Origin: BJHL01 sp040378885
GTDB lineage: Bacteria; Planctomycetota; Phycisphaerae; Phycisphaerales; UBA1924
Direction: 5' to 3'
DNA: 64,000 nucleotides
NCBI GenBank assembly: GCA_046316615.1
Contig: JBKDAN010000069.1
Location: 18,687 to 82,686, forward strand
Part shown: positions 61,097 through 64,000 of the stretch, one piece after another
Numbering within the stretch: the first letter of the stretch is position 1
Layout of the letters: every line of letters starts with the position of its first letter
The notes under the pieces: generated by a model
The model's database searches: none
Told to the model about the DNA's origin: nothing
What the model saw: only the letters and a program-made list of their open reading frames with translations
Translations under genes and position numbers: made by a program

Positions 61097-62071
61097 ATGC
61101 TTGCTCTTGCAACCCTCCCCCTGCTGGCCGCCCTTGGCGCCGACCCCGTCACGCCCGCCGCACTCTCGCTGACTGCCGGCGCCGTGCCCGCTCAGACCGA
61201 AGAAGCCGCGGCACCCGCCGGGCACGAGGCGACCTTCGCCGTCAGCAGCGAACGCTGGTGGGACTTTGAAACCCTCCGCGGCCTGCGCGGCACCGAGCAC
61301 TTCTACAACCCGGTCGGCAACCCGCTCTACTTCGAAACGCCGCTCAACAACACCGGCGCCCGCTTCCTGTACCTGTACCACGGCTTCAGCGACGACAGCC
61401 AGTTGCAGGGCGGCCAGGTGAACGTGGTCGCTGTGCAAGCTCGCTTCGCTGTGACCGAGCGCCTGGGCATCATCGCGACCAAGGACGGCCACAGCTGGCT
61501 GGATACCGGTATCGGTATCGAAGACGAAGGCTGGAACGACATCGCCGCCGGTGTGAAGTATGTCTTCTACATCGACCAAGAAAACGAGCTGTACATGACC
61601 GTCGGCGCGCGGCTCATGATCGACAACTTCGGCGAGAGCAAGGTGCTGCAAGGCGGCGTCAATGAGATCAGCCCGTTCATCAGCTTTGCGAAGGGCTGGG
61701 ATAAGTTCCACATGATGGGCAACGCCACGTTGCGCGTGCCGTTTGATGACGGTGACGGCAACACCGTGGGTCAGTGGAGTCTGCACGCCGACTACGAAGT
61801 CGCGAGCGGCTTTGCTCCGATTCTCGAGCTGCACGGCCTGCACTATCTGAGCGATGGCGATGCGCTGCCGCTGAACGTGGGCGGCCTGGATTACAGCAAC
61901 TTCGGCAGCAGCAACGTCGAAGGCAGCACGGTGATCTGGGCGGGCGTAGGTGGCCGCGTGAAGTTCAACCCGCACACCAGCGTGGGCGGCACATTTGAGT
62001 ATCCGCTCACCAACCGCGACGCGGACATCATGGGCGAGCGCGTGACCATCGACTTTGAACTCACGTTCTGA
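61097..62071 (+). CDS. Putative outer-membrane beta-barrel protein
   Basis: 324 residues. A short signal-like N-terminus (ATLPLLAALGA) and Ala/Glu/Pro-rich linker, then alternating amphipathic strands (FLYLYHGF, VNVVAVQARFAVTERLGIIAT, GVKYVFYIDQENELYMTVGA, WSLHADYEVASGF). It ends RVTIDFELTF, with a terminal Phe as in outer-membrane barrels. Resembles transporter/porin-like families; exact function unknown. GAAAGGG seven bases before the ATG. Confidence 0.7.
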   Translation: MLALATLPLLAALGADPVTPAALSLTAGAVPAQTEEAAAPAGHEATFAVSSERWWDFETLRGLRGTEHFYNPVGNPLYFETPLNNTGARFLYLYHGFSDDSQLQGGQVNVVAVQARFAVTERLGIIATKDGHSWLDTGIGIEDEGWNDIAAGVKYVFYIDQENELYMTVGARLMIDNFGESKVLQGGVNEISPFISFAKGWDKFHMMGNATLRVPFDDGDGNTVGQWSLHADYEVASGFAPILELHGLHYLSDGDALPLNVGGLDYSNFGSSNVEGSTVIWAGVGGRVKFNPHTSVGGTFEYPLTNRDADIMGERVTIDFELTF

Positions 62072-62083
62072 ATCTCCCTCTTG

Positions 62084-62112
62084 GGCACGTCGCATGAAAA
62101 CGGCGGCGTGCC
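62084..62112 (+). terminator. Possible terminator hairpin after the barrel gene
   Basis: GGCACGTCGC / GCGGCGTGCC with one mismatch and an ATGAAAAC-type loop, but without a T run. Confidence 0.3.
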
Positions 62113-62244
62113 GATTCCTTCACTCGCTACACGCCGCTACAGCGTGCGAACGAACGTTCGCGACAAGCAGCCCATCATCGCAGAACATGACCCGCGCGCG
62201 TGCGTGGGTCGTGTTCATTTTGGAGCGCACGTCTACGCTGGTGC

Positions 62245-63246
62245 GTGACTTCTCATGCTGCTGAACCGTACTGGTTTGACGCTCATCTTGACCTTGCATG
62301 CCTCGCTCTGCTGGGGCGCGACATGCATGCGCCGCTGGCGACGTGCGGCGGACCATGGCAGCCGGCGGCGGTGACACTACCGAGCTTGCGCGATGGGAAC
62401 GTGCGGCGTGTCCTCGCGACGATCTTTACGGAAGCGGGCGGCAGTGATGCAGGCGTGAGCTATGCCGCGGGCAATTCCGCGGAAGCGCACGCGGCGGGCG
62501 TGGCGCAGCTGGGTGTGTATGACGCGTGGCTGCAGCAACATGCATGGGCGCGGGCGAGCGAGCGGGGTGAACTGCGATTTCAGTTGCTCATGGAGTGCGC
62601 GGATCCGATTCGCGAGCCTGGCGAACTGGCGTGGTGGGTCAAGCAAGGCGTGGTTGCCATCGGCCTGGCGTGGGCACGCGGCTCGCGATACGCGGGGGGC
62701 AACAGCACAGGCGGGCCGCTGACGGCGAGCGGGCGCGAACTGGTGCGTGAGATGGATCGACTGCACGTGGTGCATGATGCGTCGCACCTGAGCGATGAAG
62801 CTCTCGCCGGACTCTTTGCATGCACGAGCACTCGCGTGATCGCGAGCCACAGCAACTGCCGCGTGCTGATTGATCTCGCGGGCGATACACCTCGCCAGCG
62901 GCACCTGAGCGACGAAGCGATTCGCGAGATTGCAGGGCGTGATGGCGTGATCGGGCTGAATCTGTTCAGCATGTTCTTGGTGCCAGGCGGAGTGGATGGC
63001 GTGCGGGCGAACATGCAGCAGACGCTTGCGCACGTGGAACACATCTGCAACCTGACCGGCAGCACGAAGCACGTGGGGCTGGGAAGTGACATGGACGGCG
63101 GGCTGCGCGGCGATCAGTTGCCTGCGAACATCAACAAGCCTGCCGACCTGCAACTGCTGGCGGAGGGGCTGCGTGCTCGCGGCTGGAATGATGAGGCGGT
63201 GCGAGCGTTCATGCATGGGAACTGGGAGCGTGTCTTCGGAGCGTGA
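62245..63246 (+). CDS. Membrane dipeptidase (peptidase M19) family protein
   Basis: About 333 residues of the amidohydrolase-like M19 fold. Zinc-site pattern: DAHLDLA (HxD) near the N-terminus, a bridging Glu in LLMECADP, His in HDASHLSDEAL and in ASHSNCRVL, and Asp/Met in GLGSDMDGG. The C-terminal NWERVFG is family-typical. No signal peptide is visible, so despite the name it may be cytoplasmic, like many bacterial relatives that cleave dipeptides. The start is uncertain; a GTG right before the DAHLD strand is used, while the frame opens at 62200. Confidence 0.87.
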   Translation: MTSHAAEPYWFDAHLDLACLALLGRDMHAPLATCGGPWQPAAVTLPSLRDGNVRRVLATIFTEAGGSDAGVSYAAGNSAEAHAAGVAQLGVYDAWLQQHAWARASERGELRFQLLMECADPIREPGELAWWVKQGVVAIGLAWARGSRYAGGNSTGGPLTASGRELVREMDRLHVVHDASHLSDEALAGLFACTSTRVIASHSNCRVLIDLAGDTPRQRHLSDEAIREIAGRDGVIGLNLFSMFLVPGGVDGVRANMQQTLAHVEHICNLTGSTKHVGLGSDMDGGLRGDQLPANINKPADLQLLAEGLRARGWNDEAVRAFMHGNWERVFGA

Positions 63247-63247
63247 A

Positions 63248-63724
63248 TCAGGTGAGTCGCACGGCCATGACGTGGTGCGGGCCAACACCCGTGATATCGA
63301 AGCGTTCGCTGACGATGCGCATGTCGGCTTTCTCGTAGAAACCGATGGCGGCGACGCGTGCGTTGCACCAAAGCAATGCGGGGTGTTGTTGCTGTGCATG
63401 CGCGATGAGTGCGTTGAGCACGGCGCGGCCTGCGCCGCTGCCGCGGACGGCAGCATCGCTGGCCATGCCGCGGAACTGAAACTGATGTGCTGCAGCGATG
63501 CCCTGCGCGAACGTGCGATCCGTCGCGTTGTCGGGCAGCGACTGGGCGTAGATCGTGCCTATTGCAAGGATGCGACCTGTGGCGTCCTTCGCGCCGTAGT
63601 GCGTGGTCGCGGCATCGTCGTCGCGTGGCCAGATGACCACGGCTGTGGGGTCGCCATCACGCAGCACGCGGCGACGCAGATCGTGCGTGTCGGAGGGGGT
63701 GATGGTGGTGACGACGAGGGACAT
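63248..63724 (-). CDS. GNAT-family N-acetyltransferase
   Basis: 158 residues. The acetyl-CoA-binding core is seen as FRGMASDAAVRGSGAGRAVL (variant of R/Q-x-x-G-x-G/A), followed by LLWCNARVAAIGFYEKADM, the N-x-x-A-x-x-FYEK motif typical of GNATs. Substrate unknown. ATG starting MSLVVTTITP is used; the frame has an ATG eight codons upstream. Convergent with the M19 gene, one base apart. Confidence 0.85.
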   Translation of the reverse strand: MSLVVTTITPSDTHDLRRRVLRDGDPTAVVIWPRDDDAATTHYGAKDATGRILAIGTIYAQSLPDNATDRTFAQGIAAAHQFQFRGMASDAAVRGSGAGRAVLNALIAHAQQQHPALLWCNARVAAIGFYEKADMRIVSERFDITGVGPHHVMAVRLT

Positions 63725-63740
63725 GGGGGAGGGTAAGGGG

Positions 63741-63786
63741 GAAGGCACTAGGGATTAGGCATTGGGCATTGGGGATGAGACAGAAG
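63741..63786. repeat. Dispersed repeat family R1, copy c
   Basis: GGCACTAGGGATTAGGCATT and GGGCATTGGGGA units then GAGACAGAAG, as in copy a (7992-8046). It runs directly into an R2 copy. Confidence 0.8.
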
Positions 63787-63810
63787 CGAACGAGCGAACA
63801 AGCGAACGAG
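63786..63810. repeat. Dispersed repeat family R2, copy c
   Basis: GCGAACGAGCGAACAAGCGA plus CGAG, fused to the R1 copy. Confidence 0.75.
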
Positions 63811-63915
63811 GGGGAAAGGCAATAAAGGCAAGGCGATGCCGGGGCCGTTGTGGCGGCTTCGGTGCTGTTTGGGTTTGGAGCCAGCTTTCAGTTTCCGCGT
63901 GCGTGGGATGATCGG

Positions 63916-64000
63916 CCCGCTTTGCTTGGGTAAGCAAAGCGGGTAAGCGGCTGGCGCACCGGAATTGGCGGGCTTGGGCTTGTCGAGCTTGCGCTCGACA
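63916..64000. repeat. Palindromic cluster at the window edge
   Basis: Perfect 12-bp stem CCCGCTTTGCTT / AAGCAAAGCGGG with a 4-base loop (63916-63943), and a second hairpin TGTCGAG-CTTGCG-CTCGACA (63981-64000). No T run and no gene visible; continues past the window. Confidence 0.6.

Overview
The window looks like chromosomal DNA of a GC-rich, flagellated planctomycete, most likely of the class Phycisphaerae. This rests on gene content and protein style, not on any database search. The pointers are: paired Cys-bounded dockerin-like C-termini of the 'GC-type' on large secreted proteins; secreted proteins ending in a PEP-CTERM-like Pro-rich / hydrophobic / Arg-cluster tail, together with an exosortase locus; LPS genes (lpxA, kdsB); zinc-ribbon membrane proteins; and housekeeping proteins with lineage-specific insertions. 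No rRNA, tRNA, CRISPR array, transposase or prophage was recognised.

Layout. 0-8 kb: 3' end of purN, an O-antigen-ligase-like protein, an MBL hydrolase, lpxA, two membrane proteins flanking a 21-bp tandem repeat, and a DegT-type sugar aminotransferase. 8-12.6 kb: a Cys-cluster protein and a minus-strand flagellar block (small ORF, fliD, fliS). 12.8-23 kb: mostly housekeeping (HtrA/DegP protease, QueD-like enzyme, miaB, an orphan histidine kinase, aroB, rsfS with a histone-H1-like tail, DUF1634 protein, YggS-like PLP protein). 23-28.8 kb: two very large secreted repeat proteins with dockerin-like tails, the first broken by an in-frame TGA. 29-34.9 kb: rpsA, eno, a lipoprotein and lipA. 35.1-48.5 kb: a co-directional exopolysaccharide/exosortase locus (Wza-type export protein, exosortase, EpsI-like protein, 1526-aa TPR protein, Wzc-like protein with a degenerate P-loop, SDR sugar epimerase, WecA-like transferase). 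48.6-56.2 kb: prepilin peptidase, tatA, kdsB, a YwaF-like protein, a second WecA/MraY-type transferase, a secreted metallopeptidase and thyX. 56.4-60.2 kb: three tandem paralogues with exosortase-type tails. 60.3-64 kb: rplU, an outer-membrane-like protein, an M19 dipeptidase and a GNAT acetyltransferase.

How the parts fit. The 35-48 kb locus should make and export a surface polysaccharide and process proteins carrying the exosortase signal. The three paralogues at 56-60 kb are natural substrates. LpxA, KdsB, the O-antigen-ligase-like protein, the aminotransferase and the second phosphoglycosyl transferase add further envelope glycan functions.

The most unusual layer is short repeats. At least five dispersed repeat families and several palindromic elements lie between genes. 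In three cases (miaB, thyX and the HtrA signal peptide) such elements appear to lie in frame inside conserved genes.
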